Positions 18,964-27,288 of a DNA stretch of 64,000 bases are shown piece after piece. Under the pieces are notes generated by a model. That model was not told the DNA's origin. It saw only the letters and a list, made by a program, of their open reading frames with translations, and ran no database searches. Origin of the DNA: Granulicella sp. L46 (GTDB taxonomy: Bacteria > Acidobacteriota > Terriglobia > Terriglobales > Acidobacteriaceae); contig NZ_LMUT01000002.1 in assembly GCF_009765785.1 (NCBI RefSeq), forward strand, positions 33,500 through 97,499. Reading direction: 5' to 3'. Every line of letters starts with the position of its first letter. Position 1 is the first letter of the stretch. The position numbers and the translations under genes were made by a program.

Positions 18964-18969
18964 TATAAT
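18964..18969 (+). promoter_or_regulatory. TATAAT -10 box for the TPR gene
   Basis: A perfect TATAAT lies 16 bp before the ATG at 18986. The -35 position (18941-18946, TTAGGC) is weak, so activation or an imperfect promoter is likely. With so short a leader there is little room for a ribosome binding site, and none is evident. Confidence 0.35.
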
Positions 18970-18985
18970 TCGTCGACATATCTCG

Positions 18986-21391
18986 ATGATGCGCAAACCC
19001 CGCAAACCCGCGTTTCCTGTCCAGCATCGTCCCGTTCGCCTTGCCTCGAGCATCTCGGCGGCCATCCCATTCCTCTGTATATTTGCGATTGGGAGCGCGC
19101 CGGCGCAGCAAAAATCGACCAAGAAGCCAGCCATCGCGAAATCGTCCCCGGCCGCTACCGAACTTCAGACTCGCATCGCTGCCGCATCAACCGCCCGCAA
19201 TTCCGGGGATCCGTTCGCAGTCGCTCAAGCGAACCAACGCCTGATCGCGACCGCACTGCGTGAACTCGCGAACCTTCGGCAAGTCGAGTCAGCCTATCCC
19301 CAGGCGATCGAACTTTATCGCGACTCCCTTAGCCTTGAGGATTCGAAAGACGCTCGCCTGGAACTGGCCATGGCTCAAGCCCAGTCCGGTCATTACGACG
19401 AGGCCATTCAACTCGCGCAGGCCACTCTCGCCGCCGACCCTGACAACCTTCAGGCCGACCGCATCCTCGCTAGTTCGCTCGTCCAAAAAAGCGACTTCGC
19501 CCAGGCCATCGAGCCTTTCTCGAAAGTCGCCAACGCCGACCCCAGTGTCGAGAATCTCTATGCACTCGCCAACTGTCTCCTACAAACGCGCAAAGCCGAG
19601 GACAAGCTCCGCGCTCAATCAGTTTTCGACCGAATGATGAAAATAAGTGGCAATAGTGGTTCGCTTCATGTCCTCTTCGGACGTGCCTATCGCGATGCGG
19701 ACGATATGCCCTCAGCGATTCGCGAGTTTCAACTAGCCGTCGCTGTCGACCCGCGTACTCCTCACGCGCATTATTTTCTTGGTCTTGCCAGGCTGTCGCT
19801 GAACGAGTGGAAACCCACACCGGAAGTCGAAGCCGAAATGCGCAAGGAAATCGAGTACTTCCCACACGATTACCTCGCCAACTACATGCTCGGCTTTCTA
19901 CTATCCAGCGAGCGCCGTTATGACGAGTCAAACAAGTACCTGGATGCCGCAGCCAAAATTCAGCCCAGCGAGCCCGAACCCTTTCTCTATATGGGACTCA
20001 ACGCCTACTCGCAGGACAATCTGAAGGAGGCCGAGCCATTATTGCGCAAGGCGGTCGAGCTTACCGGCGCGGATGAATCTCGATCCAACTACCAGATCCG
20101 CCGCGCCTACGTTGATCTCGGTCGAATACTCTCGAAATCTGATCGGCAGCAGGAGGCCGACGTGTTCCTCGCGAAGGCACGCGATCTACAAGTCAAAACA
20201 ATGGAGCAAAGCCAGCAAAGCATCGCATCCATCGCGCTCGCCAACGGAGAAGGCTCGGCCGCCGCTGTGATGCCGCTGATCCCCCAGCCGGAGGACGCGT
20301 ATGCGCTGGCTCCGCTCGGAAAGACGCAGCAGCGCATCGACGACCCCCTCAATCCCGCCACGCTGGCGCAAAGCAAGCTCACCGCGACACAACGCTCCGA
20401 GGCGGACACCCAGCAAAAGCTGCTTCGTGCCACCCTTGGCCTTGCCTACAACGACCTCGGTACGTCCGAGGCCGTGCGCGGCGACTACGCCCATGCGTTG
20501 AGCGACTACCAGCAAGCAGAGCGATGGGACAATTCTTTGCCCGGCCTTGCAAAGAATCTCGGCCAGAGCGCCTTCCGCGTCGGTGATTACGCAGAGGCCA
20601 TTCGCGGCCTCACCTTGGCGCTCCAGCAACAGCCTGACAGCATTCCGCTGCGTGCCATGCTCGGCAGCTCGTACTATGCCAGCAACCAATATTCCGATGC
20701 TGTGCGAACATTTCAGCCGCTGGGCGCACGCGGTATGGTCGACGGTGAAATCGGCTACGCCTGGGCGGACTCTCTAGCCCACACCGGCGACATGAAACGC
20801 GCGTCGGAAGTGTTGACGGCTTTTCAAACACAGCCTCGCCCTCCGGAAGTCATGTTACTCGTCGGCCGTCTCTGGACAGAGATCGGCGATTACGCTCGCG
20901 CGATCAATACTTTACAGCAAGCGCTCAACGTCAACCCGTCCTTACCGGCAGCGCATCTTAATGCCGGTCTCGCATACATTCATTGGGAACATTGGCCGGA
21001 GGCTGTCAAAGAATTTCAGGAAGAACTGGCCATTCAACCGGACAACCCCGACGCGGAATATCATCTCGGATTCGCGTACATGCAGCAATCAAAGCTTGAT
21101 GACGCCGTCGCGGCCTTTCGCCAGGTCGTGTCCGAGTATCCCGACTACGGCAACGCGCAATACGAGTTGGGGAAGATCTTGCTAGACCGCGGACAAGTGA
21201 CCGATGCAGTCGGATACCTTGAGGCGGCAGCCCGCCTCAGCCCTGGCACCGACTACGTCCACTACCAGCTCCAGGCCGCCTATAGGAAAGAGGACCGCGT
21301 AGCTGAGGCGGACCACGAACTCGACATTTACAAGGAGCTGAAGGCAAAGTCGCGTCAACGTGCCGCGAGTGCGATGGTATCTCATCCATGA
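18986..21391 (+). CDS. Secreted TPR-repeat protein (module 2)
   Basis: The product is 801 aa. The N-terminus is basic, followed by a hydrophobic signal (SSISAAIPFLCIFAIGSAPA, then QQKSTKK). The rest is TPR repeats, including AHYFLGLARLSLNEW, PEPFLYMGLNAYSQDNLKEA, AEYHLGFAYMQQSKLDDA and AQYELGKILLDRGQVTDA. Its stop overlaps the ATG of the next gene by 4 bp (ATGA), so it is translationally coupled to the CRTAC1 protein. This is the strongest sign in the window that TPR and CRTAC1 proteins act together. It is a paralogue of 13635-15731 with more repeats. Confidence 0.85.
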   Translation: MMRKPRKPAFPVQHRPVRLASSISAAIPFLCIFAIGSAPAQQKSTKKPAIAKSSPAATELQTRIAAASTARNSGDPFAVAQANQRLIATALRELANLRQVESAYPQAIELYRDSLSLEDSKDARLELAMAQAQSGHYDEAIQLAQATLAADPDNLQADRILASSLVQKSDFAQAIEPFSKVANADPSVENLYALANCLLQTRKAEDKLRAQSVFDRMMKISGNSGSLHVLFGRAYRDADDMPSAIREFQLAVAVDPRTPHAHYFLGLARLSLNEWKPTPEVEAEMRKEIEYFPHDYLANYMLGFLLSSERRYDESNKYLDAAAKIQPSEPEPFLYMGLNAYSQDNLKEAEPLLRKAVELTGADESRSNYQIRRAYVDLGRILSKSDRQQEADVFLAKARDLQVKTMEQSQQSIASIALANGEGSAAAVMPLIPQPEDAYALAPLGKTQQRIDDPLNPATLAQSKLTATQRSEADTQQKLLRATLGLAYNDLGTSEAVRGDYAHALSDYQQAERWDNSLPGLAKNLGQSAFRVGDYAEAIRGLTLALQQQPDSIPLRAMLGSSYYASNQYSDAVRTFQPLGARGMVDGEIGYAWADSLAHTGDMKRASEVLTAFQTQPRPPEVMLLVGRLWTEIGDYARAINTLQQALNVNPSLPAAHLNAGLAYIHWEHWPEAVKEFQEELAIQPDNPDAEYHLGFAYMQQSKLDDAVAAFRQVVSEYPDYGNAQYELGKILLDRGQVTDAVGYLEAAARLSPGTDYVHYQLQAAYRKEDRVAEADHELDIYKELKAKSRQRAASAMVSHP

Positions 21392-23211
21392 AATTCCTTT
21401 CGCGCACGGAAGCGACGCGTCGTTCGGACCATCACAACTTCTCCCGCGCCATCCTCGGCTCCATTGCACTCACACTTTATTCTGTCGGTTGCTCAATCGC
21501 GCAGAGCGGTCATCCGATTCCGCCTCCGCCGCCTCCCGGCGCAAAGTCTACTCACTGCACGGGTCGCCCTGTCCCACAATTGGAGGACGTAACTGCCGCC
21601 TCGAACATCGCGTTCAAACATACTTCTGATCCATCGAAGCGATACATCGTCGAGTCCATGAGCGGAGGCGTGGTGCTAATCGACTACGACCGAGACGGTT
21701 GGCCGGACATCTACTTCACCAACGCTCCTACCGTCGAGATGGCCGTCAAAGGTGAAAAGAGTCTCGGCGTGCTTTACCACAACAACCACGACGGAACCTT
21801 CACCGATGTGACTGCGAAGGCTGCGCTGAACACGCGCTGCTTCGCCATGGGCGGCGCCGTCGGCGATTACAACAACGACGGATGGCCCGACCTCTACGTT
21901 ACCTGTCTCGGTGGCAACATTCTCTATCGCAACAATGGAGATGGAACCTTCACCGACGTCACTGCGAAGGCAGGCGTGTCCGACGGTCGCTGGTCGACTG
22001 GCGCCGCGTTTGGCGACTACGACGGCGACGGGTTTGTCGATCTCATGGTCACCAATTACGTGGACTTTCACCTCGATGACATGCCTGGGTTCGGAAGCGC
22101 CGCGTTCTGCAAATATCGCGGCATCGATGTCCAGTGCGGCCCGCGCGGCCTTCGCGGTGCAGGTGACGCTCTGTTCCACAACAACGGAGATGGAACGTTC
22201 ACCGACATTTCCAAAACCGCAGGGGTTGACGACCCAAATGGCTACTATGGTCTCGCAGTAGTCTGGGTCGACTTCAACAACACCGGCCGCCCTGACATTT
22301 ACGTTGCCAACGACTCGACTCCAAAGTTTCTCTATCAGAACTTAGGCGGCGGCAAATTCAAAGAGATTGGTCTGGAGTCCGGCACCGCCGTCAGCGAGGA
22401 TGGCTCCGAGCAGGCATCGATGGGCTTGGCCATAGGCGACTACAACCACACCGGCCGTCCATCCATTTACGTCACTAATTTCTCTGATGAAAACGATCTG
22501 CTCTACCGTAACGACGGCAAATGGAACTTCACCGAGGTCTCTTACCCGTCCGGAGTAGCGGTGCCCTCTCTCCCCTACGTGAAGTGGGGTACGGCGTTCG
22601 TTGATCTGGACAACGATGGCTGGCTGGACCTGATCGCCGTGGACGGTCACGTCTATCCTCAGGTCGACACGCTGCCATCCGGCGCAAGATATCGCGAGCC
22701 AAAGTTGCTTCAGCTCAACCAACAGGACGGCACGTTCTGCGATGCCAGTGTTCAAGCAGGCAAGGCGTTGACCGAATCTCGCGTCTCCCGGGGGCTTGCC
22801 GTGGGCGACCTGTTCAACGATGGAAACATGGACGTGGTCGTCGGTGATATCGACGGCGCGCCAATGCTGCTACGCAATCGCGGCATTCCGGGCCGTCATT
22901 GGGTCAGCTTCGAACTGCAGGGAACCAGAAGCAATCGCCTGGCCCTCAATGCTCGGATTGCGATCGTGGCAGGAGGCATGACGCAGACCAGCGAAATCCT
23001 CAGCGGCGGGAGCTACCTGTCACAGAATGACCTCCGCGTCCATTTCGGTCTTGGCAGCGCAACCAACGTAGATTCGGTCCAGATCCATTGGCCTTCGGGT
23101 AAATCAGAAACACTGCCCCCTCTCGCCGCCGACCATTTTTATTCCGTCGTCGAGGGTCGGGGCGTCGTCACTGTCGAGCAGGCGCGGCCAACATCCCCAG
23201 CACACCACTGA
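21388..23211 (+). CDS. CRTAC1-family protein (FG-GAP/VCBS with ASPIC/UnbV), module 2
   Basis: The product is 607 aa. The export signal (AILGSIALTLYSVGCSIAQ) contains a possible lipobox at SVGC, so the protein may be a lipoprotein; a Pro-rich linker follows. Blades include DYDRDGWPDIYFTN, DYNNDGWPDLYVTC, DYDGDGFVDLMVTN, DLDNDGWLDLIAVDG and DLFNDGNMDVVVGD. The ASPIC/UnbV domain (RHWVSFELQG, then LSGGSYLSQNDLRVHFGLG) closes the protein. It is coupled to the TPR gene upstream by a 4-bp overlap. It differs from the module 1 copy in lacking an obvious Tat motif, so the two may be exported by different routes. Confidence 0.87.
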   Translation: MKFLSRTEATRRSDHHNFSRAILGSIALTLYSVGCSIAQSGHPIPPPPPPGAKSTHCTGRPVPQLEDVTAASNIAFKHTSDPSKRYIVESMSGGVVLIDYDRDGWPDIYFTNAPTVEMAVKGEKSLGVLYHNNHDGTFTDVTAKAALNTRCFAMGGAVGDYNNDGWPDLYVTCLGGNILYRNNGDGTFTDVTAKAGVSDGRWSTGAAFGDYDGDGFVDLMVTNYVDFHLDDMPGFGSAAFCKYRGIDVQCGPRGLRGAGDALFHNNGDGTFTDISKTAGVDDPNGYYGLAVVWVDFNNTGRPDIYVANDSTPKFLYQNLGGGKFKEIGLESGTAVSEDGSEQASMGLAIGDYNHTGRPSIYVTNFSDENDLLYRNDGKWNFTEVSYPSGVAVPSLPYVKWGTAFVDLDNDGWLDLIAVDGHVYPQVDTLPSGARYREPKLLQLNQQDGTFCDASVQAGKALTESRVSRGLAVGDLFNDGNMDVVVGDIDGAPMLLRNRGIPGRHWVSFELQGTRSNRLALNARIAIVAGGMTQTSEILSGGSYLSQNDLRVHFGLGSATNVDSVQIHWPSGKSETLPPLAADHFYSVVEGRGVVTVEQARPTSPAHH

Positions 23212-23317
23212 GCATTAGAAGCCGGCTCGCGCGATCCATGATACGAGTCTCAATCTCTCAACTGAAGCGCTTCTTATAGGATAAATGAAAGCTCAGAGTT
23301 CATATCCGGAGGTACGC

Positions 23318-24376
23318 ATGCGGAACGTTCTTATTGTTTGTTTGATTCTGTTTACAAAAATTGCCTGCGCTCAGACGCCCATGATCTTTGACGATGACGG
23401 TCCGGTCATGGACGTTGGAGCTGTGACTAATTATGGCGTCTTCTACAAGATGATCGACAAGGGGTGGATCAAGCCTCTTGCAACGATCGCTGATTCCAGT
23501 AACGTTCTCTCCGCCCCGGGAATCTATGCACTGGCCAGCTATTACCGTCACACGGAAATTATGATTGGAGCAAACCAACAAAACACCCCGGACAGTCCGC
23601 TCTGCACCAAGCTGGGCTGCAATGACAGCACATGGAATAAGGTCTGGCTGACGAAATTCAATCCCAAAGCTTCCGACACGCGCGCCGGTTATCCTGACTG
23701 TGCAAGCCTCTATCGCAAAGCGCTCTCTGCCCAACCCGACCACACCACCGTGATCGTGGAAACTGGATTTGCTACCTGCCTGGTGCAGGTACTGAATTCG
23801 CCTGCGGATTCCATCAGCTCTCTAACGGGCGCCCAACTATTCAAGACAAAGGTAAAAGAGCTTGTCGTCATGGGCGGAGACTATCCAAAGGGAGCGGAAT
23901 GGAATTTCCAGTCGGACGCGGTCGATTATGCGTCACTCTTCACGCGCTGGACCCGCCAAAATGGATATCCGCCGATCTACATCGTCGGCTGGTCGCTTGG
24001 GAATATTGCCTGTTCAGGTGCTCCTGCGGATGCTTCTATCGAGACGAACCCGGTGCGCAACGCTGTAAATGCCGCGCACCAATCCGACATGGACTGCGTG
24101 ACCGGAGCCCAGCGGCCGGTTTGGGACCAGCTCGCGCTGATGTACGGAGCCTGGGGAACCAAGCTAGGCAAAACAACGTTTTTTACCGTCTCCGCAGGTG
24201 GAACAAATACCGTAAATCCCTCGGACGGTACAAACTCCTGGAGCGCTGCAACAAACTCCGGGCACTACTACTTGATAGCGGACACCGAAGCTTCAACGTT
24301 CGCGAATTATCTGGACGGCTACGCACACAAAGGGCTACTCGCAGAGTCTCCCAGGAACGCGAACTTAGCCCCTTGA
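23318..24376 (+). CDS. Secreted nucleoside-hydrolase-like (IUNH superfamily) protein
   Basis: The ATG at 23318 is preceded by GGAGG; an ATG at 23285 has no RBS. The product is 352 aa. The signal peptide NVLIVCLILFTKIACA is followed by QTPMIFDDDGPVMDVGAV, a variant of the DTDxGxDxDD metal/ribose-binding motif of inosine-uridine nucleoside hydrolases. VKELVVMGGDYPKGAEWN (the family's MGG strand) and VWDQLALMYG also match. Secreted members are poorly characterised; the natural substrate could be a nucleoside or a related N-glycoside. It sits between module 2 CRTAC1 and the second cytochrome and may be a passenger. Confidence 0.75.
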   Translation: MRNVLIVCLILFTKIACAQTPMIFDDDGPVMDVGAVTNYGVFYKMIDKGWIKPLATIADSSNVLSAPGIYALASYYRHTEIMIGANQQNTPDSPLCTKLGCNDSTWNKVWLTKFNPKASDTRAGYPDCASLYRKALSAQPDHTTVIVETGFATCLVQVLNSPADSISSLTGAQLFKTKVKELVVMGGDYPKGAEWNFQSDAVDYASLFTRWTRQNGYPPIYIVGWSLGNIACSGAPADASIETNPVRNAVNAAHQSDMDCVTGAQRPVWDQLALMYGAWGTKLGKTTFFTVSAGGTNTVNPSDGTNSWSAATNSGHYYLIADTEASTFANYLDGYAHKGLLAESPRNANLAP

Positions 24377-24473
24377 ATTCGCTTTGACAACAGTGTTGAG
24401 CGATGTCGCACCACCTGCCAAGCCATAGAATCAACGGCCCGTAAGGCTGGGGTCTAAAAAGCCGCGCGTGGCC

Positions 24474-25643
24474 CTAGTCGGGAAAGGCTTCGCCCTCTTT
24501 CGCGATGCGAATGCGATGGTCCGGGAAACTGCGATAAGCCGCTGGCACGTACACCTTCGGCATATGGCAAGTGGTGCAGTTTTCCTTCGCAACCAGGCAA
24601 ATCGTTTTCGCATGAAGACTTCGTGTTGGACTATCTGCCGTCGCCGTCGTGAAGTGACAACTGAGGCAGACGTGATCGTAATCGGATGCGTTCTTATCCA
24701 GCGGTTTATGTGGATCATGGCAGGCGATGCACGTCAGGCGTCCATCGTTTTTATTCCAGCATTTGCTTTGCTCTAACCTGTAAGGCTCAAAGCGGACTTT
24801 GCTCACGCCGTCCGAAACCGAGTTCAGATTAATGTCCCAATAGGAGCCGTGGCACGCCCCACAAAAATCAACGGATTGTTCAGGCGTTAGTTTCTTGGGG
24901 TTGAAGATGCCGCTCGACGTATTCACCTGCACGGCGCTCGTGCCCTTCTGGCCGGCGTTTCCCTCCATCCGGTCTCTATGAGCTTGTCCCGGTCCGTGGC
25001 ACGCTTCGCATTTCACGCCGGGAACGAGTTGTGACTCGTCAAAACTCTCGCCGGTCCCAGATTCCGTAGTATGGCACGCAAAACATTTGTACACTTCGGC
25101 TCGACCGACTTCCCGATCCATCGCTTCATCTACGCCGTGCAAGGTTTGAAGTGCACGATTAGGCGTGAAATCCAGTCGATCAAAATCCTGAAAATAGGTG
25201 ACGCGAGCTTCATGAAACTCTCCGTCTTTCTTGTAGAGCCACGATTGCGCTCCGTGTGATCCAAAAGCCCACTCGATCGTAGCGGTTCCACGCGAAGCAC
25301 CGTTCGTCACCGTGTACGTACTTTTCCCCAACCCCGTTCGAATTTCATAGCGGTAGTCATCGTGAGTGAACCCAAAATTCGGGTGTGAGCGTAGGACATC
25401 AGATTGGGCGGCTTTCATAGCGGCGTGCGCCATTGGCGTCGACTCGGCGGTGCCAACGATGTCCCGATGGCATTTCGCGCACATCGCTTCCCCCACATAC
25501 AAGCTTCGCGGATAACGTGTTTGGGTAGGCCAAAACTGTCGCTCGCTAACCCAATCAGAGGTCGCAAACTGTGCGATCAATGCTGCTGGTATCGTGGCGA
25601 TCAGCAAAGACGACCATCGAGACATTTTGATTTTGAAAGACAA
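24474..25643 (-). CDS. Seven-haem c-type cytochrome (module 2)
   Basis: The product is 389 aa with an N-terminal signal (SSLLIATIPAALIAQFATS) and seven CxxCH motifs: CAKCH, CFACH, CEACH, CGACH, CIACH, CLSCH and CTTCH. Order, spacing and the ending HMPKVYVPAAYRSFPDHRI match the cytochrome at 17612-18799, so the two arose by duplication. It is probably a periplasmic electron-transfer protein. It is transcribed toward the TPR-CRTAC1-hydrolase operon, as in module 1, where the cytochrome also converges on CRTAC1. The lacI gene lies 23 bp beyond its start, on the same strand and upstream, so both might share a transcript. Confidence 0.86.
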   Translation of the reverse strand: MSFKIKMSRWSSLLIATIPAALIAQFATSDWVSERQFWPTQTRYPRSLYVGEAMCAKCHRDIVGTAESTPMAHAAMKAAQSDVLRSHPNFGFTHDDYRYEIRTGLGKSTYTVTNGASRGTATIEWAFGSHGAQSWLYKKDGEFHEARVTYFQDFDRLDFTPNRALQTLHGVDEAMDREVGRAEVYKCFACHTTESGTGESFDESQLVPGVKCEACHGPGQAHRDRMEGNAGQKGTSAVQVNTSSGIFNPKKLTPEQSVDFCGACHGSYWDINLNSVSDGVSKVRFEPYRLEQSKCWNKNDGRLTCIACHDPHKPLDKNASDYDHVCLSCHFTTATADSPTRSLHAKTICLVAKENCTTCHMPKVYVPAAYRSFPDHRIRIAKEGEAFPD

Positions 25644-25666
25644 AGTTACATAAGCCTTTGGAGGAA

Positions 25667-26749
25667 TCAGGTGGACGAAAGACGCTGGGACGACTTCGTT
25701 TTCGTTTTCTTGCCCGTTCTTGCCCCGGCGTTCTCAACAGCGTCACCGGCCGAGGACTGCCGCACAACCAGCTTCGGAGGAACGAGGATTTGGCGAGGCA
25801 TGACGGACTTGCCCCCTTTGACCAACTGCAGCGCTAACTTCCCAGCCGTTTCTCCCAGCATGCTACTCGAAACATCCACCGACGTAAGTGGCACTCTGAG
25901 GGACTCTGAGTATCGAATGTTGCCGCAGCCAACCACTGCAATATCTTCTGGAATGCGCAGCCCGGCGTCAAGGATTGCGCTCATAGCACCGATGGCCGCG
26001 GGGTCGTTGTAACAGAAAACTGCGTCGGGTCGAGCGTCCAGCTTCAGCAGCCGTTCCATCGCCTGCCCGCCCGTGATATCGCCAGATTCATCACCTCTGC
26101 TGCGGGATACCACATAGTCTGCATCGACACGTATCTTGTGACGTGCAAGCGCGTTTTTGTAGCCTTTACGACGGTCAATCGAAGGGCTTACCAATTGGCC
26201 GCCGATATGCGCGATCCTCCGTCTGCCGAGCCCGATGAGATGTTCAGTTGCCATCTCGCCCACGAGGACATCGTCCGTGCCCACGAAGTTGTCTTTCGCA
26301 CGCTGAAACGTGCGGTCAATCAAAATGTAGGGGATGTTCTGATCGGATAAACGACTCAAACTGTCAGGATTCGATTGGCAGGACGCTAGCAACAGGACGT
26401 CAACGCGTCGCCGAATCATTTGATCAATTTCTACCTGCTCGCTTGTCGGGTCCTCGTCGGACGAAGAGATAATCAGCCCGTATCCCTTGGTCTTTAAAAC
26501 ACTCGATAGATTCTTCGCCACTTCTGAAAAGAAGGCATGAACGAGGTCCGGAACGATAAACCCCATCATGAAACTGCGACCGGAAGCCAACCCTTGGGCA
26601 TGAAGACTGGGTTGGTAGTTCAGTTCTCTCATGCGACGGAGAACACGTTCTTTTGTCGCCGCACTGATGTCCGAGTGATTGTTGAACGCTTTCGACACCG
26701 TTACGAGAGATATGCCGAGATCCTCAGCGATATCTTTCATTCGAGTCAT
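25667..26749 (-). CDS. LacI/PurR-family transcriptional regulator
   Basis: The product is 360 aa. The helix-turn-helix is at residues 4-23 (MKDIAEDLGISLVTVSKAFN) with the hinge helix at about 48-57 (PSLHAQGLAS). The periplasmic-binding-like effector domain follows (MGFIVPDLVHAFFSEVAKNL, then IIGLG-type and VFCYNDPAAIGAM strands). Such proteins repress sugar-uptake genes until a sugar binds. It is divergent from the TonB receptor, and both its own promoter and that of the SDR-led operon at 40.5 kb carry a TTTAGCG-centred palindrome next to TTGACA, so it probably controls the fucose locus and itself. A GGGAGCG RBS precedes the ATG. The C-terminal 25 residues are Lys-rich and look disordered. 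Confidence 0.9.
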   Translation of the reverse strand: MTRMKDIAEDLGISLVTVSKAFNNHSDISAATKERVLRRMRELNYQPSLHAQGLASGRSFMMGFIVPDLVHAFFSEVAKNLSSVLKTKGYGLIISSSDEDPTSEQVEIDQMIRRRVDVLLLASCQSNPDSLSRLSDQNIPYILIDRTFQRAKDNFVGTDDVLVGEMATEHLIGLGRRRIAHIGGQLVSPSIDRRKGYKNALARHKIRVDADYVVSRSRGDESGDITGGQAMERLLKLDARPDAVFCYNDPAAIGAMSAILDAGLRIPEDIAVVGCGNIRYSESLRVPLTSVDVSSSMLGETAGKLALQLVKGGKSVMPRQILVPPKLVVRQSSAGDAVENAGARTGKKTKTKSSQRLSST

Positions 26750-26865
26750 CTTTCGCTCCCTTACTATCCAACCATCCGCTGATTAGACTTGCGCCTCGTT
26801 ATCACGTCACCAGCCGCCCGGCCATATGAATGCTGAGATTCGGGAGGGATTCAAACTCTAACGCG

Positions 26866-26911
26866 AAAATATCCAACAATCTCTCCCATGTCAATACTTT
26901 AGCGATTTAGG
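26866..26911 (-). promoter_or_regulatory. lacI promoter with upstream LacI-like operator
   Basis: On the minus strand TTGACA (26889-26894) and TATTTT (26866-26871) are spaced by 17 nt. Immediately upstream lies CTAAATCGCTAAAG (26897-26910), an imperfect LacI-type palindrome with a central CG. The same string CGCTAAAGT next to TTGACAT recurs at 40660-40684. Autoregulation is the natural reading. Confidence 0.5.
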
Positions 26912-26975
26912 GGCATTCGCCAAAGTTCCATTTGAGTCACAAGTCGAACCCGTAGCAACGCGCCTGTCGGCCTTA

Positions 26976-27025
26976 TAGATCGCGATACGGATTGGGCGTG
27001 TAGATCGCGATATGGATAGGGCGTG
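26976..27025. repeat. Tandem 25-bp direct repeat (two copies, two mismatches)
   Basis: Copies at 26976-27000 and 27001-27025 both begin TAGATCGCGATA and end GGGCGTG; they differ at two positions. They lie between the divergent lacI and TonB-receptor promoters, just upstream of a short stretch with AGCGCT-centred sites (27041-27056, 27067-27079). The rest of the 26750-27288 interval has no gene. Confidence 0.7.
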
Positions 27026-27092
27026 CTTCATAAGAACTGCACAGTAAGCGCTACAGATAAGAATAGTAACCGCTACAGTTTGATTTATTTCC

Positions 27093-27122
27093 TTGACAAG
27101 TTGTTACGCCCAAACGTAGATT
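27093..27122 (+). promoter_or_regulatory. TonB-receptor promoter with operator between -35 and -10
   Basis: TTGACA (27093-27098) and TAGATT (27117-27122) are 18 nt apart. TACGCCCAAACGTA (27105-27118) fills the spacer and touches the -10, a classic repression position. The same 14 bp occurs at the promoter of the beta-helix protein gene (2477-2490). About 40 bp upstream is TAAGCGCTA (27045-27053), the reverse complement of the core of the operator at 40667. Confidence 0.55.
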
Positions 27123-27288
27123 TGCGGGAACACTGACGAGCCCTTCTCCTACTGTGGGAAGCGCGAAGAAATAAGCGGCGTTACTCGGCCTGCTGTTCCG
27201 GTGCCTGGAACGAGTCCTGAAGATGCTGCACTAAGTAAGCCTTGTTGATCTTCGTAATCCTTGTAAGGCATTGATTTTAGGAGGAATG

